64,000 nt of DNA from Marinilongibacter aquaticus (GTDB lineage: Bacteria; Bacteroidota; Bacteroidia; Cytophagales; Spirosomataceae). The stretch is taken from positions 1 through 64,000 of the forward strand of contig NZ_CP083757.1 of assembly GCF_020149935.1 (NCBI RefSeq), in the 5' to 3' direction. Numbering within the stretch: the first letter of the stretch is position 1; every line of letters begins with the position of its first letter. The notes below the pieces were generated by a model. It was not told the origin of the DNA and ran no database searches. It saw only the letters and a program-made list of their open reading frames with translations. Below are positions 8,654 through 16,416 of this stretch, piece by piece. A program made the position numbers and the translations under genes.

Positions 8654-9076
8654 CTACATTATTAAGTTGTGCTTTTCGTCGAAAGCTACAAAAGGATTGT
8701 AAGCCACTTCGAAAAGATGGCCGTCAAGGTCGCGGAAATAACCGCTGTATCCGCCCCAAAATACTTTTTGTGCGGGTTTAATGACTTCCGCTCCGAAGGC
8801 TTTCACGGTATCGAGCACTTGGTCTACTTCACTTTCCGATTGGGTATTGAGTGCTAAAGTCACTCCCGAAAAACCCGTGCCTTCTGCGGAAATCCCGACA
8901 TCTTTTGCCAATTCTTCTCGTGGGTAAAGAGCAAATACGATGCCTTCGAGATTGAAAAAGACAATATCGCCTTGGCTCGCTTCCGAAACTTTCCATGCCA
9001 AGGCATTTTCATAAAAGGCTCTTGCCTTTTCGAGATTTTGCACAGCCAATGTCACGATGTTTACTTTACACTTCAT
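8654..9076 (-). CDS. VOC-family (glyoxalase/bleomycin-resistance-like) protein
   Basis: I start at ATG 9076 (MKCKVNIVTLAVQNLEKARAFYENAL); the open frame extends further upstream, but that part reads across the neighbour's terminator and has no family similarity. Two beta-alpha-beta-beta-beta repeats are visible, ending with GYSGYFRDLDGHLFEVAYNP, the usual VOC metal-binding Glu region. 140 residues. VOC proteins include glyoxalases, dioxygenases and resistance proteins, so no substrate is claimed. It lies between the EEP gene and the PhnX-like gene, on the same strand as both, but the terminator at 9115-9147 suggests it is a separate unit. Confidence 0.85.
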   Translation of the reverse strand: MKCKVNIVTLAVQNLEKARAFYENALAWKVSEASQGDIVFFNLEGIVFALYPREELAKDVGISAEGTGFSGVTLALNTQSESEVDQVLDTVKAFGAEVIKPAQKVFWGGYSGYFRDLDGHLFEVAYNPFVAFDEKHNLIM

Positions 9077-9114
9077 CTTTTTATTTTTAAAGTTAGACGA
9101 TTTTTCGCTCGTGT

Positions 9115-9147
9115 AAAACAAAAAAAGAGACCGTAGAAGGCCTCTTT
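9115..9147 (-). terminator. Intrinsic terminator of the HpnW-PhnX-like operon
   Basis: On the minus strand AAAGAGGCC (9147-9139) pairs with GGTCTCTTT (9132-9124), 9 bp with one G-U, loop TTCTAC, followed by a T-run. It lies 22 bases after the stop of the PhnX-like gene. Confidence 0.85.
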
Positions 9148-9168
9148 GGAAATAGGTAGCGGGCAGAA

Positions 9169-9849
9169 TCAATGCAATATTTCCGGGAGTTCGGCAAGGC
9201 TTTGAAGAATGTGATCCGGTTGGGCCACTTTCAATTGGGCTTCGGTTTGGGCACCGCTTAAAACGCCAATGGTAAGCCCGCACCCTGCATTTTTGCCTTC
9301 TTCGATGTCGATTGTCGAATCGCCGGCTTTCAATACTACTTTAGGGTCGCTTATGCCACATAGGGCCATGGCTTCTACGATCATATCGGGGGCTGGCCTT
9401 CCGTTTTTTACATCGTCGGCAGTGACCAGTCCGTCAATGTCTTTTTCCACTTCCCAACCCAATTTATCCAATAAAGATGAGGCGGTTTTTCTGTCGTAGC
9501 CTGTGTTCAATACCACATGAATACCTTGAGCTCGAAGGGCATCCATGGTTTCTTTTACGCCTTCGAAAGTCTTCACATTCAAGGTGTTGTAGGCTTCTTT
9601 CAAAGCGGGTTTGAAGTTTTCGAATGCACTGGCTGCAATTTCTTCTATGTTGTCTATGTCGGTGCAGGCGGTCAATACATCGATTATCGCTTGGTGCTTT
9701 TCTTTTCCCGCACCGTGTTCAAGCACTTGTTCCAAGGAGATATTGAAACCTTTGTCGTTGATCACCTTTTGCACGGTTTTGTACACTACATTGCCTTCGT
9801 CTACGGTTGTGCCCGCCATATCGAACACCGCCAGTTTTATATGGGTCAT
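9169..9849 (-). CDS. PhnX-like HAD-superfamily phosphonatase-like hydrolase
   Basis: HAD hydrolase of the phosphonoacetaldehyde-hydrolase-like clade (as I remember it, TIGR03351). Motif I is VFDMAGTTVDEG with D10-x-A-G-T, the phosphonatase variant of DxDxT. A Lys-rich cap segment HGAGKEKHQAI (residues 45-55) is where the Schiff-base Lys of phosphonatase would sit. Motif II is VVLNTGYDRKT; NGRPAPDMI carries Arg where most HADs have Lys; motif III is KAGDSTIDIEEGKNAG. If it acts as its relatives are proposed to, it cleaves the C-P bond of phosphonoacetaldehyde or its hydroxy analogue to an aldehyde and phosphate. The FAD oxidoreductase gene lies immediately upstream (stop at 9852), so the two are one operon. 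No PhnW transaminase is present. Real substrate unproven. Confidence 0.85.
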   Translation of the reverse strand: MTHIKLAVFDMAGTTVDEGNVVYKTVQKVINDKGFNISLEQVLEHGAGKEKHQAIIDVLTACTDIDNIEEIAASAFENFKPALKEAYNTLNVKTFEGVKETMDALRAQGIHVVLNTGYDRKTASSLLDKLGWEVEKDIDGLVTADDVKNGRPAPDMIVEAMALCGISDPKVVLKAGDSTIDIEEGKNAGCGLTIGVLSGAQTEAQLKVAQPDHILQSLAELPEILH

Positions 9850-9851
9850 AA

Positions 9852-11003
9852 TTAAATATTGAATAGTTGATCAATGTGTTCTTTCGAGAATCCGGCACTG
9901 CCCGTCATGCCTTTTCCACCAATACCGGTTACAATATGAATGTGGCCGTCGATGCTGTGCTGAAAGATGTCTTTGCTTTTGCATTGCGAGTACATGCCAA
10001 ACCAGCGGTGGGCAATTTCGTAATTGGGCAGGGTGATAATTTCTTTGGCTTTTGCAAGCATAAAGTCGTCGATGTCCATATTGAGATCATAACCAAGGTC
10101 GTCCATATTTTTGGCATCGGCGTATTCGTGCGAATCGCCTAAGATCACCGAGCCGTCAATGGCTTGCTTGAAAAGGATGTGCACACCCCATTTTTTTTCA
10201 AGCGAATCGACAGGTTCTTTACTTTTTATTTCGGCGAATGAAGGGCATTCGTAAAAGGCTTCGTAACGCCTGATGGAAAGTCCGGTGAGGATAGAACCGG
10301 GCAATTTGTAGCTTTTGTCCTGCGGTTTGGTTTGCATCATTTGCAGTTTCGAAACTTCCAAATCACTTTCTGCAAAAAGCGAGGGGTAGAGTGTCTTGAA
10401 TTCCCTTCCGTTGCAAATGATTACTTGCTGGGCTTCGAATGTAGATTGACACGCGGTTTCGACTTTCACAAAAGAGCCCGTATATTCACATGCGACCACA
10501 TTTTTCGAGGTGAAAAGAGTCAATCCTTTTTCTTGTACCAAATAGGCCTGAAGGCGATGGATCATCGTACGTGGTTCTACGGTCACTTCTTCCGGGAAAA
10601 ATAGCCCCCCGACAGCATAGTCACTTCTCAAGCCGGGGTAAAGTTTCAAACAGCTGGCCTTGTCGAGCAATTCCGAGGCGTATTCATTGGCTTTGTTGAT
10701 TTCGCTTAATTCCTCAATCAATTGCATTTCTTCGGCGTTCGAAGCAATGTACACAGAACCTTCATTGCGTACCGTGATGTCAAAATCCTTTTGGATTTTC
10801 TTGTAAATCTTTAGGCTCTCACGTCCATAAGCCTGCCATTTACTGTCCATGCCCGAAGGAACCACTTGCCCGAAGTTTCGCGTGGTCGCATCTTGTGGAG
10901 CCTTGTCTTTTTCGATAAGGGCAACTTTCAGCCCCTTTTCCATGGCGTGGTAGGCATGGAAAGTGCCCAAAACCCCGCCGCCGATTACAATTAAGTCGTA
11001 CAT
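9852..11003 (-). CDS. FAD-dependent oxidoreductase, HpnW-type (TIGR03364-like), phosphonate-associated
   Basis: DadA/glycine-oxidase-like flavoprotein: dinucleotide-binding start YDLIVIGGGVLGTFHAYHAM, then TRNFGQVVPSG, GGLFFPEEVTVEPR (typical mid-domain segment) and VTGIGGKGMTGSAGFSKE near the C-terminus. I use the ATG at 11003 so that the Rossmann strand begins the protein; a GTG at 11021 adds six residues. About 383 residues. The clade I recall as TIGR03364 is linked by gene context to PhnX-like hydrolases, and its proposed role is oxidative deamination of an aminophosphonate to a phosphonoaldehyde. The gene downstream here is exactly such a hydrolase, two bases away. The upstream palindrome at 11051-11076 is a probable operator. 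Confidence 0.85.
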   Translation of the reverse strand: MYDLIVIGGGVLGTFHAYHAMEKGLKVALIEKDKAPQDATTRNFGQVVPSGMDSKWQAYGRESLKIYKKIQKDFDITVRNEGSVYIASNAEEMQLIEELSEINKANEYASELLDKASCLKLYPGLRSDYAVGGLFFPEEVTVEPRTMIHRLQAYLVQEKGLTLFTSKNVVACEYTGSFVKVETACQSTFEAQQVIICNGREFKTLYPSLFAESDLEVSKLQMMQTKPQDKSYKLPGSILTGLSIRRYEAFYECPSFAEIKSKEPVDSLEKKWGVHILFKQAIDGSVILGDSHEYADAKNMDDLGYDLNMDIDDFMLAKAKEIITLPNYEIAHRWFGMYSQCKSKDIFQHSIDGHIHIVTGIGGKGMTGSAGFSKEHIDQLFNI

Positions 11004-11050
11004 GCTGCCTGTGCCTTGCACTGTCTAAACGATAAATATTTTCTGTTTGA

Positions 11051-11076
11051 ATAATTTTCCTTTCAAGAAAAATTAT
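11051..11076. promoter_or_regulatory. Palindromic operator candidate upstream of the HpnW-type gene
   Basis: A 26-bp near-perfect palindrome: arms ATAATTTTCCTT (11051-11062) and AAGAAAAATTAT (11065-11076) match in 11 of 12 pairs with a 2-base centre. Its inner 19 bases (11053-11071, read on the minus strand TTTTCTTGAAAGGAAAATT) recur exactly at 20836-20854 in front of another gene of the island. It lies between the candidate -7 box and the start codon. Confidence 0.6.
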
Positions 11077-11201
11077 AGAGCAAAGATGGAATAATTTATT
11101 GATGTTTTAAGCGAATTCTCAAGAAGTGGATTAAATTTTATATCTAATTTATGATTGAGTAACAATTTCATCATTTATAAAATGGTGCGGCTGTTGAGTT
11201 G

Positions 11202-11218
11202 TTTTCCTTGTAGGAAAA
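11202..11218. promoter_or_regulatory. Inverted-repeat operator candidate upstream of the hydrolase fusion
   Basis: TTTTCCT-TGT-AGGAAAA: perfect 7-bp arms with a 3-base centre. It matches the inner part of the 11051-11076 palindrome at 14 of 17 bases and lies 96 bases before the ATG at 11315. Confidence 0.5.
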
Positions 11219-11314
11219 AATGGCTCTGTTTTTTTCTTGAATAAAACTTTCGCAGCTAAAGGCTTTATGCGAAATTGAAGTCCAATTGGAAATCTAAAGT
11301 CTCAACCCTACGAA

Positions 11315-13279
11315 ATGAATGCATTACGCTTGAAATGGGCTATCGGCCTGTATTTTCTTGTACACAATATTTGGGCTCAAAATATTGGAGCCGACAGCAC
11401 CAGTGAATGGAAAGGATCCAAACGGCACGATCTTCAATTTGAAGGACGTACGCTTAGGGTAATCGAGCCCCGAGAGGCGGCTTTTGGGAATCCTTGGCTT
11501 TGGCGGGCAAGGTTTCCGGATTGGCATACCGAACAGGACAGTATATTGGTGGCCGAAGGTTTTCATTTGGTGTATGTCGATACCGATAATCTCTACGGCA
11601 GCCCCAAGGCTATGGCGATATGGAACGACGTTTATGATTTTGTGCGATCGAAATACGGTTTGAGCGAAAAGCCAGCTTTGAGTGGAGTAAGTAGGGGCGG
11701 TTTGTTTGTCTACAATTGGGCCAAACTAAATCCTAAAAAGGTGAGTTGCATTTACGCAGAGGCTCCTGTCTGTGATTTTAAAAGCTGGCCGGGTGGTTTT
11801 GGAAAGGGTAGAGGCAGTAAAGACGATTGGGAAAAGTTGATGAAGGCTTACGGTTTTCGCGATGAGGCGGAAGCAAAGGGCTATGAAGGCCAGCCGATCG
11901 ATGGCTTGGAGGCTCTTGCGGCACAGAAAGTGCCCATTTTGCATACGATAGGCTTGCATGATGAATTTGTGCCTGCGGAGGAGAATACCTTTATTCTGGT
12001 CGATCGCTACCTGAAACTGGGTGGCCCGGCCAGTATAGTGCCCTGTACACAAGGCAAGCAAGAGCTGAACGGGCATCATTTTCCGATAGAAAGCCCTCGT
12101 TTGGTGGCGGATTTTGTCAAATACAATGCTTCGCATTCAGGCCCTTTGTCTTCGCGTCCGTTTTATAATTTACGCAATGGCTTGAAGAATTCGTATATAA
12201 AATTCGAGCACGAAAAGAAAGGTACCGTAGCCTTTTTGGGTGGATCGATCACTTTCAATCCGGGGTGGCGAGACAGTGTGATGCTTTTTCTTGAAAAGCG
12301 TTTTCCGGATACAGAATTTAAATTTATTGCTGCGGGCATTCCTTCAATGGGTTCGGTGCCTGGGGCTTTTCGTATGGAAAGGGATGTGCTTTCGCAGGGG
12401 CCAATCGATTTGCTTTTCGAAGAAGCCGCAGTAAACGATGCCACAAATGGCCGTTCGGATGAGGAGCAAAAAAAGGCCATGGAAGGTATTGTGCGGCATT
12501 TACGGAAAGAGAATCCGTCGGCAGATATGGTGCTTTTTCATTTTGTAGATCCTGATAAAATTGCAGATTATAATCAGGGCAAAGTGCCCGAGGTCATTGT
12601 CAATCACGAGGCGGTAGCGGAGCATTATGGACTTCCTTCATTGAATTTGGCCAAAGAAGTGACAATGCGTATAGCCAATGGCGAGTTCACCTGGGAAGAC
12701 GATTTCAAAAACTTGCACCCTTCGCCCTTTGGCCAGCAAGTGTACGCCAAAGCCATGATTGATATGTTGGAAACGGCCTATTTGGGGCACCTCGACGCCG
12801 ACGACAAACGGGTGCAGGCCAAGATGCCCAAGGCTTTGGTTTCGCATCCATTCGAAATGGGCGAGCTTCTTCCTATTCAAAATGCACGACTTTCGAAGGG
12901 TTGGGAAATTGTGGATCCTTGGAGCCCAAATGATGGAAAATCGACTCGCCCCAATTATACGGATGTGCCCATGTTGATCGCCACTGAGCCTGGAGCAAAA
13001 CTGAAATACAAGTTTACAGGCAATGCGGCGGGTATTGCGGTGGCCGCGGGTCAAGATGCAGGTACAATTCAATACAGGATCGATAAGGGCGATTGGCAAA
13101 TAAAAGACCTTTTCACACAGTGGAGTGCCTATTTACATTTGCCTTGGTATTATGTGTTGGCTTATGATTTGGACGCGGGGGAGCATGAACTTGAGCTGAA
13201 AGTATCGGATCGCAAAAATCCGCACAGCACAGGACATGCTGTACGAATCAGGTATTTTTTCCAGAATGCCGCCGATTAA
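11315..13279 (+). CDS. Secreted fusion: alpha/beta hydrolase plus SGNH/GDSL esterase plus jelly-roll tail
   Basis: Signal peptide LKWAIGLYFLVHNIWAQ. Residues 40-270 form an alpha/beta hydrolase with nucleophile elbow GVSRGG (S126), probable acid D216 in LHDEFV and His in NGHHFPIESP. Residues 300-510 form an SGNH hydrolase: block I FLGGSIT (S311), the Gly block IAAGIPS, Asn in EEAAVNDATNG, and the Asp-x2-3-His block FKNLHPSPFG. The C-terminal 120 residues (LYTQW-like segment LFTQWSAYLHLPWYYVL) look like the beta-sandwich found in some secreted SGNH hydrolases. Two esterases in one chain suggest stepwise removal of two ester groups, or an ester and an acyl chain, from one substrate. It is divergent from the HpnW-type operon. 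Its stop interlocks with that of the alcohol dehydrogenase. Confidence 0.85.
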   Translation: MNALRLKWAIGLYFLVHNIWAQNIGADSTSEWKGSKRHDLQFEGRTLRVIEPREAAFGNPWLWRARFPDWHTEQDSILVAEGFHLVYVDTDNLYGSPKAMAIWNDVYDFVRSKYGLSEKPALSGVSRGGLFVYNWAKLNPKKVSCIYAEAPVCDFKSWPGGFGKGRGSKDDWEKLMKAYGFRDEAEAKGYEGQPIDGLEALAAQKVPILHTIGLHDEFVPAEENTFILVDRYLKLGGPASIVPCTQGKQELNGHHFPIESPRLVADFVKYNASHSGPLSSRPFYNLRNGLKNSYIKFEHEKKGTVAFLGGSITFNPGWRDSVMLFLEKRFPDTEFKFIAAGIPSMGSVPGAFRMERDVLSQGPIDLLFEEAAVNDATNGRSDEEQKKAMEGIVRHLRKENPSADMVLFHFVDPDKIADYNQGKVPEVIVNHEAVAEHYGLPSLNLAKEVTMRIANGEFTWEDDFKNLHPSPFGQQVYAKAMIDMLETAYLGHLDADDKRVQAKMPKALVSHPFEMGELLPIQNARLSKGWEIVDPWSPNDGKSTRPNYTDVPMLIATEPGAKLKYKFTGNAAGIAVAAGQDAGTIQYRIDKGDWQIKDLFTQWSAYLHLPWYYVLAYDLDAGEHELELKVSDRKNPHSTGHAVRIRYFFQNAAD

Positions 13280-14349
13280 GGTCGAATTCCCACTCTGAAA
13301 TATTGCCCTTGGTTTCCGGTTTCGAAAGCGGCGTCCAAAGCAAAAAGGTCGTATTCTTTGCCCACCAATTCTGCGAAAGGGTAGCGTGTTTTGGCCTTTG
13401 TCAAGAACGAGACGGCTTGGTCGAGATCTTTGGGCTTGTAATTGTGCAAGCCTTTTATGCTGATAAGTCCGCGGACAAGCCGCTCGGCGTTGATGGAGAT
13501 GTTTCTTTGTGGAAATACAGAGCCCACGAGTACCAAAGTGCCGCCAATGTTCAGGAGGTCGGTACACTTTTCTACGGCTGCGGGCGAACCGGAGGTTTCG
13601 ATAATGATATCGATTCCGCCAGATTCTCGGCTTGCCGTTTCGATATCGTCTTGTTCGAAAATAAAAAAGCGGTCGGCTCCAAAAAGAAGGGATTGTTCGG
13701 CCTTCGGTTGCGAGATGTCCTGTGCCCAAACCTGTTCTGCTCCATTTTCGCGAGCCATTGCACAAGCCGAAAGACCCAACATGCCTGTGCCGTTGATCAA
13801 AATGTTTTTGCCTTTCAGGTTCCCGGCCAAACGCAGGGCTCCCGCTATGGTGGCGTGTGTGCAATTCAAAGGAGCGGCTTCGCGATCGTTTAACGTTTCG
13901 GGTAATTTGAAAATACTGGTGCCCTTTCTCAAATGGCAATGCGTAGCAAAACCACCGTTTAATTTGTATTCTTCGGTCATTTGCTCGTGGCCGTATTTGT
14001 ACAAGCCCTCTGATTTTTGAGGGTAGCCTTTCTGGGCGGTGACAGAATTTGGATCATGGGCATAAACAGACCATGTGATGCGGTCACCGATTTGCAAGGG
14101 ATTTTGGTGGTAATCGAGTATAGGATCCGAGCCGATCTCTTCTACAGTGCCGATGATTTCGTGTCCGAGCACGCTGTGTGAACAAGAATGCCTTCGGCCG
14201 TAAAATGTGTGCAAATCACTGGTGCAAATGGTAGAATAGCTGTTTTTTATCAATAACTCGCCTTCCTTTAATTGGGGGAAGTCGATGTGTTCCACGACAA
14301 AAGGGGCCTCGGTTTCGGTAAATACCATGGCCAATGCTTGGGCTTTCAT
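13276..14349 (-). CDS. Zinc-type alcohol dehydrogenase, HpnZ-type (TIGR03366-like), phosphonate-associated
   Basis: MDR-superfamily dehydrogenase starting at ATG 14349 (MKAQALAMVFTETEAPF). Catalytic-zinc residues are C42 (STICTSDLH) and H63-E64 (LGHEIIG), with a further Cys at 163. The NAD(P) fold is at GKNILINGTGMLGLSACAMA. The stretch KGYPQKSEGLYKYGHEQ resembles the clade I remember as TIGR03366, which travels with PhnX-like and HpnW-type genes and is proposed to reduce the released aldehyde. The four structural-zinc Cys normally found around residues 95-115 are all absent. It follows the XRE-cupin regulator by 14 bases on the same strand, so both are probably one operon. 357 residues. Confidence 0.83.
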   Translation of the reverse strand: MKAQALAMVFTETEAPFVVEHIDFPQLKEGELLIKNSYSTICTSDLHTFYGRRHSCSHSVLGHEIIGTVEEIGSDPILDYHQNPLQIGDRITWSVYAHDPNSVTAQKGYPQKSEGLYKYGHEQMTEEYKLNGGFATHCHLRKGTSIFKLPETLNDREAAPLNCTHATIAGALRLAGNLKGKNILINGTGMLGLSACAMARENGAEQVWAQDISQPKAEQSLLFGADRFFIFEQDDIETASRESGGIDIIIETSGSPAAVEKCTDLLNIGGTLVLVGSVFPQRNISINAERLVRGLISIKGLHNYKPKDLDQAVSFLTKAKTRYPFAELVGKEYDLFALDAAFETGNQGQYFRVGIRP

Positions 14350-14363
14350 TTTGTTTCTTATGG

Positions 14364-14948
14364 TTATCTCAATTCTATAAAATACACGACCAAAATAAGG
14401 GCGTCTGATTTTTTGCGATTGATGGGTACGTGCGGAATGCCACCATCGAAGAAGAGTGAATCGCCTTCGCATAGCTCAAACTGCTTGTCGCCCAACTCGT
14501 AATCGATGTCGCCGCGAACCACATAGATATACTCGAAGCCATCGGTGGATACACGGTCTCTTTGGGCATTGCCCTTGATGTTTAAAAGGGAAATCTCTAC
14601 GGAAGACCTTTCGATCTTATGGTTGAGGATCAGGCTGTAATCGAAGCCGATGGATTCTTCTTCTTTTTTGATCGATTTGTAATCCTCTTTTCGCTTAATG
14701 ATGTAGCCGGGGAACTCCTGTTCGCCTTTCAGATCAGCGAAAAATGCATTCAGGTCTACTTCTAAAGTGCTCAATATTTGTAAGAGCGTAGGCAATGTGG
14801 GGAATACCCGCCCATTCTCAATTTTACTGAGCATAGCAATGCTGATGCCCGACTTTTCGGCCAGTTCGCCCAGCTTCAGGTCATGCGATTTACGGATGTC
14901 TTTTAGCTTCGAACCTATCCAGGTGGTGAGATATTCAAACTTTTCCAT
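14364..14948 (-). CDS. XRE-family HTH plus cupin transcriptional regulator
   Basis: Residues 10-65 form a helix-turn-helix of the XRE/Cro type (LKDIRKSHDLKLGELAEKSGISIAMLSKIENGRVFPTLPTLLQIL). Residues 100-194 form a cupin sensor (ISLLNIKGNAQRDRVSTDGFEYIYVVRGDIDYELGDKQFELCEGDSLFFDGGIPHVPINR). The start at ATG 14948 is chosen because the HTH begins directly after it; the frame stays open upstream without recognisable sequence. Such HTH-cupin proteins usually control nearby catabolic genes in response to a small ligand. It lies upstream of the HpnZ-type gene and is divergent from the DUF5690 transporter, so TATATGAAA repeats in the shared 169-base gap are candidate binding sites. 194 residues. 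Confidence 0.9.
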   Translation of the reverse strand: MEKFEYLTTWIGSKLKDIRKSHDLKLGELAEKSGISIAMLSKIENGRVFPTLPTLLQILSTLEVDLNAFFADLKGEQEFPGYIIKRKEDYKSIKKEEESIGFDYSLILNHKIERSSVEISLLNIKGNAQRDRVSTDGFEYIYVVRGDIDYELGDKQFELCEGDSLFFDGGIPHVPINRKKSDALILVVYFIELR

Positions 14949-14996
14949 TGTGAGCAAATGCAATTTTAATGGGGTGAAAGTACGTGTATATTTCTT

Positions 14997-15025
14997 TATA
15001 TGAAAATTAATTTCTATATATGAAA
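14997..15025. promoter_or_regulatory. Operator candidate between the regulator and the DUF5690 gene
   Basis: TATATGAAA occurs at 14997-15005 and again at 15017-15025, 20 bases apart, roughly two helical turns. The first copy is also the left arm of an imperfect 24-bp palindrome centred on ATTAAT (14997-15020, 7 of 9 arm pairs complementary). The position between a divergent regulator and its likely target is typical of an autoregulatory operator. Confidence 0.45.
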
Positions 15026-15057
15026 CATTTAACGCTTTGATAATACATTTGATTCTC

Positions 15058-15085
15058 TTTGGGTGAAGCTTTGATTCTACCTTTG
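15058..15085 (+). promoter_or_regulatory. Promoter of the DUF5690-metallophosphoesterase operon
   Basis: TTTG at 15058-15061 and TACCTTTG at 15078-15085 are spaced by 16 bases, slightly short of the usual 17-23. The -7 octamer is an exact TAnnTTTG match. Predicted start is near 15092, about 26 bases before the ATG. Confidence 0.45.
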
Positions 15086-15117
15086 GCGGATTAATCACAC
15101 CCGAAAAGGGCAAAAAC

Positions 15118-16416
15118 ATGCTCAAAACCAAATTGAACAAAGTATCGATATCCAGAGACGACTTAGGGCTGATGGCTCTGGCTTTTACGGCATATACGGG
15201 AATGTACGCCGTACGCAAGTCTTTTCTTGCCGGACAGTTTGAAGGTACAGAAGTTGTCGAGGATTTTCATTTCAAAACCATCCTGATTTTGAGTCAGGTT
15301 ATCGGTTATATGTTGTCCAAATTTATCGGGATCAAAGTGGTTTCCGAGCTTTCTTCCGAAAAGCGTTTCAGGACATTGGTCGCTTTGGTGGCTTTTGGTT
15401 TATCGATGTTGCTCGTGTTTGCCTATGTGCCACCGGTGCTCAAACCCTTGGCCATGTTTTTGAACGGCCTGCCCTTGGGAATGGTCTTTGGGCTTGTCTT
15501 GGTACACTTGGAAGGTCGTCAAAATTCTGAACTTTTAGTCGCCGGACTGAGTGCAACGTTTATTTTTTCTACGGGTTTTGTTAAAAGCACTGGGCTTTGG
15601 CTGATGCAATCGTATGGCGTGAGTGAACTGTGGATGCCATTTATTACAGGGGCGATATTCTTTCCGTTTTTTGTGCTGGCAGCCTACGGGTTGAGCAAAA
15701 GCAAACAACCCTCGGAAACCGACAAGGCTCTGCGTACCGAGCGGCTGCCCATGCAAAAGGCAGAGCGGCACGATTTTCTTCGCAATCACGGACTGTCTTT
15801 TGCGGGTTTGGTACTCATTTATGTGGTGCTTACGGTGGTGCGTGATTTCAGAGACAATTTCATCGTGGAGTTTTGGGCGGAGTTGGGCATGTCTGGCCAA
15901 CCCGAACTCATTACGCTTACCGAAATGCCCATTGCTGTTTTGGTTTTGCTTATTGCGGCTTTGGGTATTTTGATTTTGGACAACAGAAGGGCGTTTCGCT
16001 GGGGTATGCTCCTCAGCTTATTCAGTGCGGTGTTGATGATCCTCGCCACGGTGTTTTTCAAAAGCGGTTGGGTGGGTTCGATCTTCTGGATGATCAGCTC
16101 GGGTTTCAGTGTGTATTTGCCGTATATCTTGTTTCACTGCCTGCTTTTTGAGCGATTTCTTGCCGTGTTGCAATACAAGGGTACGGTAGGTTTTTTGTTT
16201 TATATCGCCGATGCTTTCGGCTACTTGGCCAGTGCGGCCATCATGATTTTCAAAGAAACCATGAGCTATAATTATTCGTGGGTCAGCTTTTTCACCGGAT
16301 TGAATCTGGTAAGCGGTGTGCTCATTATCGTATTGGTGGTTGCCTCTGTGGCTTTGGTCAATCGAGAGCTGAGGAGGAAATCGAAAGAGTGGTTTGAAAC
16401 CAGGCTGAAAGTGTAA
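15118..16416 (+). CDS. DUF5690-family multipass membrane protein, probable MFS-like transporter
   Basis: 432 residues with about twelve hydrophobic segments (for example LGLMALAFTAYTGMYAVRKSF at the start, MVFGLVLVHL, FPFFVLAAYGL, AVLVLLIAALGILIL, LIIVLVVASVALV at the end). The first helix with GMYAVRKSF resembles organophosphate:phosphate antiporters of the MFS (AYxxxYxxRK pattern in GlpT/UhpT), which hints at a phosphoryl or phosphonyl substrate; this is my inference and not an established property of DUF5690. The gene is divergent from the XRE-cupin regulator and overlaps the next gene by one base, so transport and secreted phosphoesterase are co-expressed. No other transporter for the island's substrate lies in it. 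Confidence 0.8.
   Translation: MLKTKLNKVSISRDDLGLMALAFTAYTGMYAVRKSFLAGQFEGTEVVEDFHFKTILILSQVIGYMLSKFIGIKVVSELSSEKRFRTLVALVAFGLSMLLVFAYVPPVLKPLAMFLNGLPLGMVFGLVLVHLEGRQNSELLVAGLSATFIFSTGFVKSTGLWLMQSYGVSELWMPFITGAIFFPFFVLAAYGLSKSKQPSETDKALRTERLPMQKAERHDFLRNHGLSFAGLVLIYVVLTVVRDFRDNFIVEFWAELGMSGQPELITLTEMPIAVLVLLIAALGILILDNRRAFRWGMLLSLFSAVLMILATVFFKSGWVGSIFWMISSGFSVYLPYILFHCLLFERFLAVLQYKGTVGFLFYIADAFGYLASAAIMIFKETMSYNYSWVSFFTGLNLVSGVLIIVLVVASVALVNRELRRKSKEWFETRLKV

Larger units (their letters stand above)
11004..11314. promoter_or_regulatory. Divergent intergenic region between the HpnW-type gene and the hydrolase fusion
   Basis: This 311-base A+T-rich gap holds no coding potential that I trust. 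It contains two copies of a TTTTCCT-N3-AGGAAAA type inverted repeat (11053-11071 and 11202-11218), one toward each divergent gene. It also contains CATCTTTG on the minus strand at 11081-11088, a 7/8 match to the Bacteroidota -7 box, just upstream of the first repeat. I see no clear plus-strand promoter. Confidence 0.55.

Noticed and set aside
9077-9283. Longer N-terminus for the VOC protein.
   Set aside because: The extra residues cross the terminator at 9115-9147 and resemble no VOC protein; the family start is at 9076.
14949-15218. A longer N-terminus for the XRE-cupin regulator reaching past 15100.
   Set aside because: It would overlap the divergent DUF5690 start and the operator repeats, and the HTH begins directly at 14948.
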